Part shown: one piece after another, positions 41,395 through 50,151 of the stretch
Layout: the number at the start of each line of letters is the position of its first letter
How positions within the stretch are numbered: position 1 is the stretch's first letter
NCBI RefSeq assembly: GCF_000293885.2
Contig: NZ_CP010945.1
Span: 3,182,001 to 3,246,000 of the forward strand
Origin: Pseudomonas fluorescens NCIMB 11764
GTDB taxonomy: Bacteria > Pseudomonadota > Gammaproteobacteria > Pseudomonadales > Pseudomonadaceae
DNA length: 64,000 bases
Direction of reading: 5' to 3'
The notes under the pieces: generated by a model
What the model was told of the DNA's origin: nothing
Database searches by the model: none
Seen by the model: the letters and a program-made list of their open reading frames with translations, nothing else
Position numbers and translations under genes: made by a program

Positions 41395-42012
41395 GTGGAA
41401 ATTGCCTGTCTGGATCTGGAAGGTGTGCTGGTCCCGGAAATCTGGATCGCGTTCGCCGAAAAAACCGGGATCGAATCCCTCAGGGCCACCACCCGGGACA
41501 TTCCCGACTACGACGTGCTGATGAAGCAGCGCCTGCGGATCCTCGACGAGCATGGCCTGAAACTCGCCGATATCCAGGAAGTGATCGCCACGCTCAAGCC
41601 GCTGGACGGCGCTGTCGAGTTCGTCAACTGGCTGCGCGAGCGCTTTCAGGTGACGATCCTGTCGGATACGTTCTATGAGTTTTCCCAGCCGCTGATGCGT
41701 CAGTTGGGCTTCCCGACCTTGCTCTGTCATCGTCTGATTACCGACGACGCCGGGCGAGTGACGAGCTATCAGCTGCGTCAGAAAGATCCGAAACGTCAGT
41801 CGGTTCTGGCGTTCAAGAGCCTTTATTACCGAGTGATTGCAGCGGGGGATTCGTACAACGACACCACGATGTTGGGCGAGGCGGATGCGGGGATTCTGTT
41901 CCATGCGCCGGATAACGTGATTCGCGAGTTTCCGCAATTCCCGGCGGTGCACACCTTTGAGGATTTGAAGCAGGAGTTCATCAAGGCTTCGAATCGGGCG
42001 TTGAGTTTGTAG
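41395..42012 (+). CDS. thrH: Bifunctional phosphoserine phosphatase/homoserine phosphotransferase
   Basis: A 205-residue HAD enzyme matching ThrH, which in P. aeruginosa dephosphorylates phosphoserine and can pass the phosphate to homoserine. Motif I begins IACLDLEGVL, with Asp7 as nucleophile and Glu9 where other HAD phosphatases have Asp. That substitution is typical of ThrH. ILSDTFYEF, KDPKRQ and AAGDSYNDTTML supply the other motifs. The start is GTG at 41395 (GGGGTGTCTT upstream). The length matches the known enzyme. Confidence 0.93.
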   Translation: MEIACLDLEGVLVPEIWIAFAEKTGIESLRATTRDIPDYDVLMKQRLRILDEHGLKLADIQEVIATLKPLDGAVEFVNWLRERFQVTILSDTFYEFSQPLMRQLGFPTLLCHRLITDDAGRVTSYQLRQKDPKRQSVLAFKSLYYRVIAAGDSYNDTTMLGEADAGILFHAPDNVIREFPQFPAVHTFEDLKQEFIKASNRALSL

Positions 42013-42020
42013 TCGCAACC

Positions 42021-42150
42021 CTGTGGCAGCTTGCTCCCGCTCGGCTGAAGACCAGCCGTAAAACCGGCGAATGCGTTCTGACTGAAGGTGTGCGGCGTCT
42101 GGTTTTGGGGGCGCTTCGCACCTCAGCGGGAGCAAGCTCCCTCGCCACAA
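42021..42150. repeat. REP pair, CTTGCTCCCGCT family
   Basis: CTGTGGCAGCTTGCTCCCGC (shortened left unit) and AGCGGGAGCAAGCTCCCTCG (right unit, 42125-42149) flank a loop with inverted arms. It separates the convergent thrH and pabB genes. Confidence 0.8.
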
Positions 42151-42151
42151 G

Positions 42152-43489
42152 CTAAAGGTTTTGCAGGGTGTCGAGCAGTACTTTCACCTTGGTGATCGAT
42201 TCCTGATACTCGGCCTGCCACTCCGAATCCGCCACGATCCCGCCGCCGCCCCAGCAACACACCTGCCCGTCCTTCACCAGCAAGCTGCGAATCGCGATGG
42301 AGCTGTCCATCTCGCCGCGCACGTCCAGATACAGCAATGAACCGCAATACAACCCGCGTCGGGTCGGCTCCAGCTCATCGATGATCTGCATCGCGCGAAT
42401 CTTCGGCGCTCCGGTAATCGAGCCGCCCGGGAAGCTGCCGGCGATCAGGTCCAGGGCATCACGGTCATCCGCCAGTTCACCGGTCACGCTGCTCACCAGG
42501 TGATGCACATTCGGATAGCTTTCCAGACTGAACAACTCAGGCACCCGCACCGAGCCGATACGGCAAGTGCGGCCCAGATCGTTGCGCAACAGATCCACGA
42601 TCATCAGGTTTTCCGCGCGGTCCTTGGGGCTGGCCAACAATTCGGCGGCGTTCGCCGCATCTTCGGCGGCAGTCAGGCCACGGGGACGTGTGCCTTTGAT
42701 CGGGCGCGTTTCAACGTGGCGTTCGCTGACTTTGACGAAGCGCTCAGGCGACAGGCTCAGCACCGCGCCACCGGCGGGCAGGCTCTGGAAGCCGGAGAAG
42801 GGCGTCGGGCACGCCGCGCGCAACGCGCAGTAAGCGGCCCATGGATCGCCTTCGCACTCGGCGCGAAAACGCTGGGCGAAGTTGACCTGGTAGCAATCGC
42901 CAGCCTGGATGTACTGCTGAATACGCTCTAGTGCCTGGCGATATTGATCAGCGCTCAGATCGGCCTGCATCGGCGCTTTCAGTTGAAATGCCTCGACCGC
43001 TGCGACCGCAGGTTGAGTGAACAGCGTAATCAGACGCTGACGTTCGCTGTCGATCAGTGACGGGTGGAACACCAACTGACTGGTCATCCGTTGATGGTCG
43101 CTGATCAGCGCCCAGTCGTAGAGTCCGAAACGCGCATCGGGCAATTGAAGATCGTCCCGCGCCTGACTGGGCAGGTGTTCCAGATGCCGACCGAAGTCAT
43201 AGCTCAGATAGCCCATCAAGCCGCCAGCGAAGGGCAGATCAAACGGAACTGCCGCTTCGCCGAGTCGTGTCAGGTTTGTGCGCAGACGCTGAAGGAAATC
43301 GCTGCCACTTTCGTCGGGCAACACCGTCAGTTGCTCGAGCGGCCAGGCGCTGAGCAGGTCATAACGCCCGCGATCGGCCGTTGGCCGGCCACTGTCGAGC
43401 AGCACGGCACCAGGAGCATGACGGATCGCCGCGAAGTACTCGGCGGGGTTGGCGCGATAGGGCAGCGGGTGTACGGAACAGGTCAGCAT
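42152..43489 (-). CDS. pabB: Aminodeoxychorismate synthase component I
   Basis: Makes 4-amino-4-deoxychorismate, the folate precursor, from chorismate with ammonia from PabA; cytoplasmic. 445 residues. The C-terminal chorismate-binding domain has the signature ETRPIKGTRPRG, ENLMIVDLLRNDLGR, and FPGGSITGAPK. The Lys in PIKGT is the one that attacks chorismate in PabB, whereas anthranilate synthase normally has Ala there. So PabB is favoured over TrpE. It stands alone; pabA is not adjacent. The ATG at 43489 has a weak ribosome site. Confidence 0.92.
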   Translation of the reverse strand: MLTCSVHPLPYRANPAEYFAAIRHAPGAVLLDSGRPTADRGRYDLLSAWPLEQLTVLPDESGSDFLQRLRTNLTRLGEAAVPFDLPFAGGLMGYLSYDFGRHLEHLPSQARDDLQLPDARFGLYDWALISDHQRMTSQLVFHPSLIDSERQRLITLFTQPAVAAVEAFQLKAPMQADLSADQYRQALERIQQYIQAGDCYQVNFAQRFRAECEGDPWAAYCALRAACPTPFSGFQSLPAGGAVLSLSPERFVKVSERHVETRPIKGTRPRGLTAAEDAANAAELLASPKDRAENLMIVDLLRNDLGRTCRIGSVRVPELFSLESYPNVHHLVSSVTGELADDRDALDLIAGSFPGGSITGAPKIRAMQIIDELEPTRRGLYCGSLLYLDVRGEMDSSIAIRSLLVKDGQVCCWGGGGIVADSEWQAEYQESITKVKVLLDTLQNL

Positions 43490-43599
43490 GGGCGGGGCAG
43501 ATCAGCCATCGAGGCGGGGTGGCGATTGTAGTCCCCTCGGGGAATTGCTCCTAGAGGGGATGTCGCGAAGTGACCGATTGGCAGCGGCTGGCACTAGGC

Positions 43600-43692
43600 C
43601 TGTGGCGAGGGGATTTATCCCCGTTGGACTGCGCAGCAGGCCTGATTTTGGGGCCGCTGCGCAGTCCGACGGGGATAAATCCCCTCGCCACA
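43600..43692. repeat. REPIN, GGCGAGGGGATTTATCCCC variant
   Basis: CTGTGGCGAGGGGATTTATC and its inverse (ATAAATCCCCTCGCCACAAG) flank a loop with arms GGACTGCGCAGCAGG and GCTGCGCAGTCC. It lies just past the ATP-grasp stop codon. Confidence 0.85.
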
Positions 43693-43695
43693 AGG

Positions 43696-44682
43696 TCAGC
43701 CTTCGACGGCCGGAATATGCCCGAACATCTCCTGAACAAACTCGACCCGCTCCTGCACCGTCTCGGTCATCCCGCGAGCCTTCAGCTCTTCCAGTCGCGC
43801 CTCGACCGCATGGGTGCGCAACGTCAGCCCGCAATCATTGGCAATCTGGATGTTCAGCCCCGGCCGGGCATTCAGCTCAAGAATCAGCGGTCCCTTTTCC
43901 TGGTCCAGCACCATGTCGACACCGATGTAACCCAGCCCGCACAGCTCGTAACAGCCGGCGGCGAGTTTCATGAAACCGTCCCAGTAGGGCAGTTGCACTC
44001 CGTCCACCGCGTTGGTGGTGTCCGGGTGTTTGGTGATGATGTTGTTCAGCCAGGTGCCGCGCAGGGTCAGGCCGGTGGCGAGGTCGACACCGACGCCGAT
44101 GGCGCCCTGGTGCAGGTTGGCCTTGCCTCCGGACTGGCGCGTCGGCAGGCGCAACATCGCCATCACCGGGTAGCCCATCAGCACGATGATGCGGATATCC
44201 GGCACGCCTTCATAACTGATGCTTTTGAAAATCTGATCGGGTGTCACGCGGTATTCGATCAGCGCACGATCCCGGTGACCGCCCAGCGAATAGAGGCCCG
44301 TCAGGATGCTGGAGATATGGTGCTCGATTTCCTCATGGCTGATGATCTTGCCGGACACTGTGCGATAACGCCCCTCGAAACGGTCGGCAACCACAATGAT
44401 GCCGTCGCCACCCGCGCCCTGGGCCGGTTTGATCACGAAGTCGTTGCGTCCGCCGATGATCTTGTCGAGGTTGTCGATCTCTTTCTCGGTGGAGATCACG
44501 CCATACAGTTCCGGCACATGAATGCCGGCGGCGATCGCCCGTTCCTTGGTGATGATCTTGTCATCGACGATCGGGTACAGGCTGCGCTTGTTGTACTTGA
44601 GCACGTAGTCTGCGTTTCGCCGGTTGATCCCCATGATGCCCCGGGCTTCAAGGGCCTTCCAGGTCTTCCAGAAGCCGAACAT
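43696..44682 (-). CDS. RimK-like alpha-L-glutamate ligase (ATP-grasp)
   Basis: A 328-residue ATP-grasp enzyme of the RimK/glutamate ligase type. Key segments are DFVIKPAQGAGGDGIIVV (glycine-rich loop), PDIRIIVLMGYPVMAMLRLP, GVGVDLATG, and the metal site LILELNARPGLNIQIAN (Glu and Asn ligands). It should couple ATP to ligation of an amino acid or acid group. It ends a set of three genes on the same strand with the transglutaminase-like membrane protein (1-base overlap) and the retropepsin-like gene. Its substrate is not known. Confidence 0.88.
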   Translation of the reverse strand: MFGFWKTWKALEARGIMGINRRNADYVLKYNKRSLYPIVDDKIITKERAIAAGIHVPELYGVISTEKEIDNLDKIIGGRNDFVIKPAQGAGGDGIIVVADRFEGRYRTVSGKIISHEEIEHHISSILTGLYSLGGHRDRALIEYRVTPDQIFKSISYEGVPDIRIIVLMGYPVMAMLRLPTRQSGGKANLHQGAIGVGVDLATGLTLRGTWLNNIITKHPDTTNAVDGVQLPYWDGFMKLAAGCYELCGLGYIGVDMVLDQEKGPLILELNARPGLNIQIANDCGLTLRTHAVEARLEELKARGMTETVQERVEFVQEMFGHIPAVEG

Positions 44683-46217
44683 CAGACGTCAGCCTTCTTC
44701 AGGAACGCCTTGAAACGCACCAGTTCAGTCAGGCGATAACCACGATAGCGTCCCATCGCCAGCATGAAGCCCACCAGAATCAACAGGACCGCCGGGAAGG
44801 TGAACACGAAGTAGGTCAGCTCTGGAACGCTCATGATCAGGTGTGCCAGGGTGGCGGCAAACAAGGTGCCGATCGCGACTTTCATCGCATGCCCGGAACC
44901 GCGTTCTTCCCAGGTAATCGACAGGCGTTCGATGGTCATGGTCAGAATCACCATCGGGAACAGCGCCACGGACAACCCGCGCTCCAGGCCGAGCTTATGG
45001 CTGAACAGGCTGATCGCTGCGATCAGCACCACCACAAACGTCAGCACCACCGACAGCCTTGGCAACATCTGCAGTTTCAGGTGCTCAAGGTACGAGCGCA
45101 GCGAGAGCCCCAGCGCGGTGATGATGGTAAACAGCACGATACCGAAGCCGAGCTGGGTTTCGCGGAAGGCGAGGGCGATCAGCACCGGGGTAAAGGTGCC
45201 GAGGGTCTGCAAGCCGATCAGGTTGCGCAGGATCAGGATCACCAGCACGCCGATCGGGATCATCACCATGATCATGAAGGTCTGCTGGGTTTGCAGCGGC
45301 AGGCCGTACAACGAGTATTCGAGGAAGTTGGCGTCGGTGTTTTCGTCGGTCAGCTTGGCCAGGCGAATGGCGTTCATTTCGCTGTTGTTCATGCTGAACG
45401 TGACGGTGGCTTTCTTGCCGCCATCGACAGTGATCAGGTTTTCATCGCCGGTCCACCACAGCAGGCGGTCGGTCGGCAGGCCTTGCTCGCCGGTTTCCGG
45501 GTTGAAGTACAGCCAGTCGGTGCCGTTGAAGCTGCGCAGCCAGAGTTCAGGTGTTTGCGGTTGGTCGGCGACCAGACGGATGGTGTGGACCTTTTCCACC
45601 GGCACGTGGGCGATGGACAGCACCAGTTCAACGATTTTGGCCTTGTGCCCACTGGACGGATCACCCCCCAGCAACAGTTTCACGTTGTCGTCATTGACGT
45701 TGTTGACCCGCTTGATCGCCTCGCCAATGAAGGTTTCGACGTCGGCCGAGTGCTGGCGAATCGGCGCGAGCAGGGCTTCGGCGGCGATTTTTTCCGGGCC
45801 TTCGACGGCGATGCTGTCGCGGAAGGTCGGGCCTTTGATCTTGGATTTTTCACCGGTGTAGCGCTTGGTCAGCACCAGGCGGTAATAAAGCGTCTGGTTG
45901 CCCTTGGCCCGGCGCGCCGACCAGGTGACCTTGCGGTTGCCGTCGACACGGTTTACGGCCACGCCATAATTATTGGAGATGAAGCTTTCATTCAGGCTGA
46001 CGTAATCGCGGCTCAGAGGCGGCACGAACATCTGGATCTTGACCGGGTCCTTGGCACTGGCGACGAACTCGACCTTGGCGTCGATGTTCCACAAGTCGTC
46101 GGTGGCGTCTTCGGTCACGGGAATGCCGAGCACGAAAATCTGATAGGCCGTAACTGAAATGCCCAGCACCACCAGGATGGCGATCAGCATTTTCAGATGG
46201 AGGGTAAGAGAGCGCAT
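44682..46217 (-). CDS. Inactive transglutaminase-like multi-pass membrane protein
   Basis: A 511-residue membrane protein. TM1 (about 8-30, LHLKMLIAILVVLGISV) is followed by a large extracytoplasmic part with a transglutaminase-like region. A block of about seven helices (residues 320-500, from QQTFMIMVMIPIGVLVIL) ends in a basic tail. I see no Cys-His-Asp triad in the soluble region, so it is probably a non-catalytic scaffold or sensor. It overlaps the ATP-grasp gene by one base and sits 5 bases from the retropepsin-like gene, so all three are probably one operon. Confidence 0.85.
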   Translation of the reverse strand: MRSLTLHLKMLIAILVVLGISVTAYQIFVLGIPVTEDATDDLWNIDAKVEFVASAKDPVKIQMFVPPLSRDYVSLNESFISNNYGVAVNRVDGNRKVTWSARRAKGNQTLYYRLVLTKRYTGEKSKIKGPTFRDSIAVEGPEKIAAEALLAPIRQHSADVETFIGEAIKRVNNVNDDNVKLLLGGDPSSGHKAKIVELVLSIAHVPVEKVHTIRLVADQPQTPELWLRSFNGTDWLYFNPETGEQGLPTDRLLWWTGDENLITVDGGKKATVTFSMNNSEMNAIRLAKLTDENTDANFLEYSLYGLPLQTQQTFMIMVMIPIGVLVILILRNLIGLQTLGTFTPVLIALAFRETQLGFGIVLFTIITALGLSLRSYLEHLKLQMLPRLSVVLTFVVVLIAAISLFSHKLGLERGLSVALFPMVILTMTIERLSITWEERGSGHAMKVAIGTLFAATLAHLIMSVPELTYFVFTFPAVLLILVGFMLAMGRYRGYRLTELVRFKAFLKKADV

Positions 46218-46222
46218 TGGAA

Positions 46223-46759
46223 TTACTCTGCGGTATGAGCGTCGGTGGCGCAGGCGGGTTTGCCAGCAGCGTATTTAAGGCTGGGGTCGACCAGCGCATC
46301 AAAGCGCTTGAGCGCTTCGGAGCCGATCAGGAGCGGATATTGGAAGGCACTTCGGTCGGTCAAGTTCACTTCGATGCTGCGTAAAGCCGAACCCATGCAG
46401 ATATCCAGCTCGATCACCGGACGGGCGGTGTATTTCTTGCCTTCGTCCGGATCGTAGTCGCCGGCGCGGCGCTTGATCTTGCTGACGCGGGCCAGTGGCC
46501 GTTCGATCGGGTGCGAGTGCGCCGCGTCGATCGCCAGATAGAAGCGCACCCAGGATTCGCCGTTGCGCTTGAAGCGTTTGATGTCGCGGGCGCTCAGGGA
46601 GGCGGTTTTCGCCCCGGTGTCGAGTTTGGCCGCGACTTCCAGGTTGATGCCGTCCAGCGAGGCGTACTCGTTGAGGCCGTACACGGTTTTTTCCCCCGCC
46701 GCGGCGACACCGGGCAGGCAGAGCATATAAAGGAAGGTGGGGAAGGGCTTGAGTCTCAT
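46223..46759 (-). CDS. Retropepsin-like aspartic peptidase/ATP-dependent zinc protease-family protein
   Basis: A 178-residue exported protein. A signal peptide (about 1-22, MRLKPFPTFLYMLCLPGVAA) precedes a retropepsin-like fold with the active-site motif AKLDTGAKTASLSA (Asp47-Thr-Gly-Ala). A later conserved part reads FQYPLLIGSEAL. The family was earlier labelled ATP-dependent zinc protease. It is the first gene of the three-gene set, so the retropepsin, membrane and ATP-grasp proteins probably act together in the envelope. AGGA lies 7 bases before the ATG at 46759. The target is unknown. Confidence 0.85.
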   Translation of the reverse strand: MRLKPFPTFLYMLCLPGVAAAGEKTVYGLNEYASLDGINLEVAAKLDTGAKTASLSARDIKRFKRNGESWVRFYLAIDAAHSHPIERPLARVSKIKRRAGDYDPDEGKKYTARPVIELDICMGSALRSIEVNLTDRSAFQYPLLIGSEALKRFDALVDPSLKYAAGKPACATDAHTAE

Positions 46760-46973
46760 AAATCCTGGTGCGCAGCGGTCCGTGTTTCGATTCAAGGCCC
46801 TGGCATCGCTGCGCAAGCTCCCTCGTATGCCTATCAGCTATTTATGACAGGCCGTGCAGATGTCACAAACAAATGCGGGCGGCATTCTAGCACGGTGGTT
46901 TCATGGCGCCAGCGCCGGGAGGCGGCTATAAACAGAGATGCTGCTTCGTTATGGGGCGGCCGGTTATTAGACG

Positions 46974-46985
46974 ATTGTCGACAAT
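46974..46985. promoter_or_regulatory. Operator-like palindrome 1 of the propionate regulator
   Basis: ATTGTCGACAAT is a perfect 12-base palindrome located 13 bases before the -35 box of the operon. The same core, TGTCGACA, recurs at 47049. The pattern fits a GntR dimer site; autoregulation is inferred. Confidence 0.55.
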
Positions 46986-46998
46986 ATCCATTTATCCT

Positions 46999-47027
46999 TT
47001 GACTGCCAGACCTATATTCGCTAGTTT
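46999..47027 (+). promoter_or_regulatory. Sigma-70 promoter of the methylcitrate operon
   Basis: TTGACT (-35, 46999-47004) and TAGTTT (-10, 47022-47027) with a 17-base spacer. The predicted start is near 47034, about 25 bases before the regulator gene. Confidence 0.5.
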
Positions 47028-47048
47028 TTGCCGCATCAGCTTTCAAGG

Positions 47049-47058
47049 TGTCGACAAT
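47049..47058. promoter_or_regulatory. Operator-like palindrome 2, over the ribosome site
   Basis: TGTCGACAAT (core TGTCGACA) matches palindrome 1 and sits between the promoter and the ATG of the GntR gene. Confidence 0.5.
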
Positions 47059-47781
47059 ATGCTGGATCAACTCGATCCCCCGATCATTGCTCAGGACGAT
47101 TCGGAAACACTTTCCGAGAACGTCTTTCGACGCATTCAGGCGGCCATCGTCAAGGGCGAGATCGCCCCGGGCAGCAAAATCTCCGAGCCGGAACTGGCGC
47201 GCACCTATGGCATCAGTCGCGGTCCGCTGCGCGAAGCGATCCACCGTCTGGAAGGCCAGCGCCTGCTGGTTCGCGTGCCGCACGTCGGGGCGCGAGTGGT
47301 TTCCCTGAGTCACGCCGAGCTGCTGGAACTCTACGAAATCCGCGAATCCCTCGAAGGCATGGCCTGCCGTCTCGCGGCGGAACGCATGACCGTCGAAGAA
47401 ATCGACGAACTGCGCCACGTCCTTGAAACCCACGAGCGCGATGCGGCGTTTCAGGCCGGTGTCGGTTATTACCAGCAGGAAGGCGATTTCGACTTCCACT
47501 ACCGAATCATCCAGGGCAGCGGCAACCGCACCCTGACGCAGATGCTCTGCGGCGAGCTTTATCAACTGGTGCGCATGTACCGCATCCAGTTTTCCACCAC
47601 GCCCAATCGCCCGCGCCAGGCCTTTGCCGAGCACCACCGGATTCTCGACGCCATCGCCGACCGTGACGGTGAACTGGCCGAGTTGTTGATGCGCCGTCAC
47701 ATCGGCGCCTCCAAACGCAATATCGCCCGTCATTACCAGGACGGCGCCACTAAGACAGCCACTGAACGAGGTGAGTCATGA
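47059..47781 (+). CDS. GntR-family regulator of the methylcitrate cycle (PmiR-like)
   Basis: A 240-residue GntR/FadR-type repressor. The N-terminal winged helix ([20 protein letters not shown], then [22 protein letters not shown]) is followed by an FCD effector domain with candidate metal ligands (His, Asp, His in the DFDFHYRI and AEHHRIL regions). Placement before prpB and prpC matches PmiR of P. aeruginosa, which responds to 2-methylisocitrate. The ATG at 47059 follows AAGGTG. It overlaps prpB by 4 bases. Confidence 0.9.
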   Translation: MLDQLDPPIIAQDDSETLSENVFRRIQAAIVKGEIAPGSKISEPELARTYGISRGPLREAIHRLEGQRLLVRVPHVGARVVSLSHAELLELYEIRESLEGMACRLAAERMTVEEIDELRHVLETHERDAAFQAGVGYYQQEGDFDFHYRIIQGSGNRTLTQMLCGELYQLVRMYRIQFSTTPNRPRQAFAEHHRILDAIADRDGELAELLMRRHIGASKRNIARHYQDGATKTATERGES

Positions 47782-48668
47782 GTTCCAACAAGAGCACTCC
47801 AGGCCAGCGTTTCCGCGATGCGGTCGCCAGCGAACATCCGCTGCAAGTGGTCGGCGCGATCAACGCCAACCATGCGCTGCTGGCCAAGCGCGCCGGTTTC
47901 AAGGCGATTTACCTGTCGGGTGGCGGGGTGGCTGCCGGCTCACTCGGCGTGCCGGACCTGGGCATCACCAGCCTGGACGACGTGCTGACCGACGTGCGCC
48001 GCATCACTGACGTCTGCGACCTGCCGCTGCTGGTGGACGTGGACACCGGTTTCGGCTCCTCGGCGTTCAACGTCGCGCGCACCGTCAAGTCGATGATCAA
48101 GTTCGGCGCGGCGGCGATTCATATCGAAGACCAGGTCGGCGCCAAGCGCTGCGGTCACCGTCCTAACAAAGAAATCGTGTCGCTGCAGGAAATGGTCGAC
48201 CGCATCAAAGCGGCGGTTGATGCGCGCACCGATGACAGCTTCGTGATCATGGCCCGCACCGACGCCCTGGCGGTGGAAGGTCTGGAGTCCGCACTGGATC
48301 GCGCTGCGGCGTGCATCGAGGCTGGCGCCGACATGATCTTCCCGGAAGCGATCACCGAACTGGAGATGTACAAGCTGTTCGCCAGCCGCGTGAAAGCGCC
48401 GATCCTGGCCAACATCACCGAGTTCGGCGCGACGCCGCTGTACACCACCGAGCAACTTGCAGGAGCGGATGTGTCGCTGGTGCTGTACCCGCTGTCGGCC
48501 TTCCGCGCCATGAACAAGGCCGCGGAAAATGTCTACACCGCGATTCGCCGCGACGGCACGCAACAGAACGTGATCGACACCATGCAGACGCGCATGGAGC
48601 TTTACGATCGCATCGACTACCACACCTTCGAGCAGAAGCTCGATGCGTTGTTTGCCGCGAAGAAGTAA
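47778..48668 (+). CDS. prpB: 2-methylisocitrate lyase
   Basis: Splits 2-methylisocitrate into pyruvate and succinate, the last step of the methylcitrate cycle for propionate; cytoplasmic. 296 residues. Family marks: [15 protein letters not shown] start ([19 protein letters not shown]), [10 protein letters not shown] (metal-binding Asp pair), [11 protein letters not shown] (catalytic Cys in KRCGH), and the C-terminal [14 protein letters not shown]. The ATG overlaps the regulator stop as ATGA, so translation is coupled. A repeat follows before prpC. Confidence 0.95.
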   Translation: MSSNKSTPGQRFRDAVASEHPLQVVGAINANHALLAKRAGFKAIYLSGGGVAAGSLGVPDLGITSLDDVLTDVRRITDVCDLPLLVDVDTGFGSSAFNVARTVKSMIKFGAAAIHIEDQVGAKRCGHRPNKEIVSLQEMVDRIKAAVDARTDDSFVIMARTDALAVEGLESALDRAAACIEAGADMIFPEAITELEMYKLFASRVKAPILANITEFGATPLYTTEQLAGADVSLVLYPLSAFRAMNKAAENVYTAIRRDGTQQNVIDTMQTRMELYDRIDYHTFEQKLDALFAAKK

Positions 48669-48755
48669 AGATCCAAAGATCGCAGCCTCGTTTCACCCGG
48701 CAGCTCCTACGGGGATGTTGCCGGACGCAGTCGATGTAGGAGCTGCGGAAGGCTG
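48669..48755. repeat. Inverted repeat, GGCTGCGATC family, partly decayed
   Basis: AAAGATCGCAGCC ... GGCAGCTCCTAC and GTAGGAGCTGC ... GGCTGCGATCTTTTT. It splits the prp operon between prpB and prpC without an obvious T-rich terminator, although the hairpin ends in TTTTT. Confidence 0.75.
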
Positions 48756-48820
48756 CGATCTTTTTGGCAACACCCAAATTTGCCGATTCCCTAACAAATT
48801 CAAGAAAACTGGAGACAGCA

Positions 48821-49948
48821 ATGGCCGAAGCAAAAGTACTCAGTGGCGCCGGGCTCCGTGGCCAGGTTGCCGGGCAAACCGCACTGTCCACCGTGGGCCA
48901 GTCGGGCGCAGGCCTGACCTACCGCGGCTACGACGTTCGCGAACTGGCGGCTGACGCCCAGTTCGAAGAAGTGGCCTACCTGCTGCTGTACGGCGAACTG
49001 CCGACCCAGGCGCAACTGGACGCCTACATCAACAAACTGGGCAAGTTGCGCGACCTGCCGCAAGCGCTCAAGGAAGTGCTGGAGCGCATCCCCGCGGATG
49101 CCCACCCGATGGACGTGATGCGCACCGGTTGCTCGTTCCTGGGCAATATCGAACCGGAGATGGATTTCTCCGAGCAGCACGACAAAACCGACCGCCTGCT
49201 GGCCGCGTTTCCGGCGATCATGTGTTACTGGTATCGCTTCAGCCACGACGGCAAACGCATCAACTGCGTGAGCGACGAACAATCCATTGGCGGCCACTTC
49301 CTGCACCTGCTGCACGGCAAGAAGCCAAGCGACCTGCACGTCAAAGTGATGAACGTTTCGCTGATCCTGTACGCGGAACATGAGTTCAACGCTTCGACCT
49401 TCACCGCTCGGGTGTGTGCATCGACCCTGTCCGACCTGTTCTCCTGCATCACCGCGGCCATCGGTTCCCTGCGCGGCCCGCTGCACGGCGGCGCGAACGA
49501 GGCGGCGATGGAAATGATCGAACGTTTCTCGTCGCCGGAAGAGGCGGTCGAGGGCACCCTCGGCATGCTGGCGCGCAAGGACAAGATCATGGGCTTCGGC
49601 CACGCGATCTATAAGGACAACGATCCGCGTAACGAGGTGATCAAGGGCTGGTCGAAAAAACTCGCTGACGAAGTGGGCGACACCGTGTTGTTTCCAGTGT
49701 CCGAAGCCATCGACGCAACCATGTGGGAACAGAAGAGACTGTTCCCGAACGCTGACTTCTACCATGCGTCGACGTACCACTTCATGGGTATTCCGACCAA
49801 GTTGTTCACGCCGATTTTCGTTTGCTCGCGCCTGACCGGCTGGGCGGCGCATGTGTTCGAACAGCGAGCCAACAACCGCATCATCCGCCCGAGCGCCGAG
49901 TATGTCGGCGTCGAACAGCGCAAGTTCGTGCCAATCGAACAACGCTGA
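48821..49948 (+). CDS. prpC: 2-methylcitrate synthase
   Basis: Condenses propionyl-CoA with oxaloacetate; cytoplasmic. 375 residues, citrate-synthase fold. The catalytic sites are SIGGHFLHLLHGK-type (His-Leu-Leu-His), GPLHGGANE (His and Asn), GFGHAIYKDNDPR (substrate His and the metal-independent acidic residue) and PNADFYHASTYHFMG near the end. The length (about 375) and gene order favour methylcitrate synthase over GltA. GGAGACAGCA precedes the ATG. Confidence 0.95.
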   Translation: MAEAKVLSGAGLRGQVAGQTALSTVGQSGAGLTYRGYDVRELAADAQFEEVAYLLLYGELPTQAQLDAYINKLGKLRDLPQALKEVLERIPADAHPMDVMRTGCSFLGNIEPEMDFSEQHDKTDRLLAAFPAIMCYWYRFSHDGKRINCVSDEQSIGGHFLHLLHGKKPSDLHVKVMNVSLILYAEHEFNASTFTARVCASTLSDLFSCITAAIGSLRGPLHGGANEAAMEMIERFSSPEEAVEGTLGMLARKDKIMGFGHAIYKDNDPRNEVIKGWSKKLADEVGDTVLFPVSEAIDATMWEQKRLFPNADFYHASTYHFMGIPTKLFTPIFVCSRLTGWAAHVFEQRANNRIIRPSAEYVGVEQRKFVPIEQR

Positions 49949-49988
49949 ATGGTGAAGGCCTGCACCGGGATCTGAACGCTACGCAGAT

Positions 49989-50082
49989 CCCTGTGGGAGC
50001 GAGCCTGCTCGCGAAGACGGACTGACATTCAACATCGATGTCGGCTGATACACCGCTTTCGCGAGCAGGCTCGCTCCCACAG
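49989..50082. repeat. REPIN, TGTGGGAGCGAGCCTGCTCG family
   Basis: A complete pair, with the conserved loop GACGGACTGACATTCAACAT and CGGCTGATACACCGC. It lies between prpC and acnD. Confidence 0.9.
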
Positions 50083-50151
50083 TGGATTGTGTGCATTTCA
50101 GGTGCTGTGCCAGGCCCCACCTTTTGAAACTACCGTGACCGAGTCCTGACG

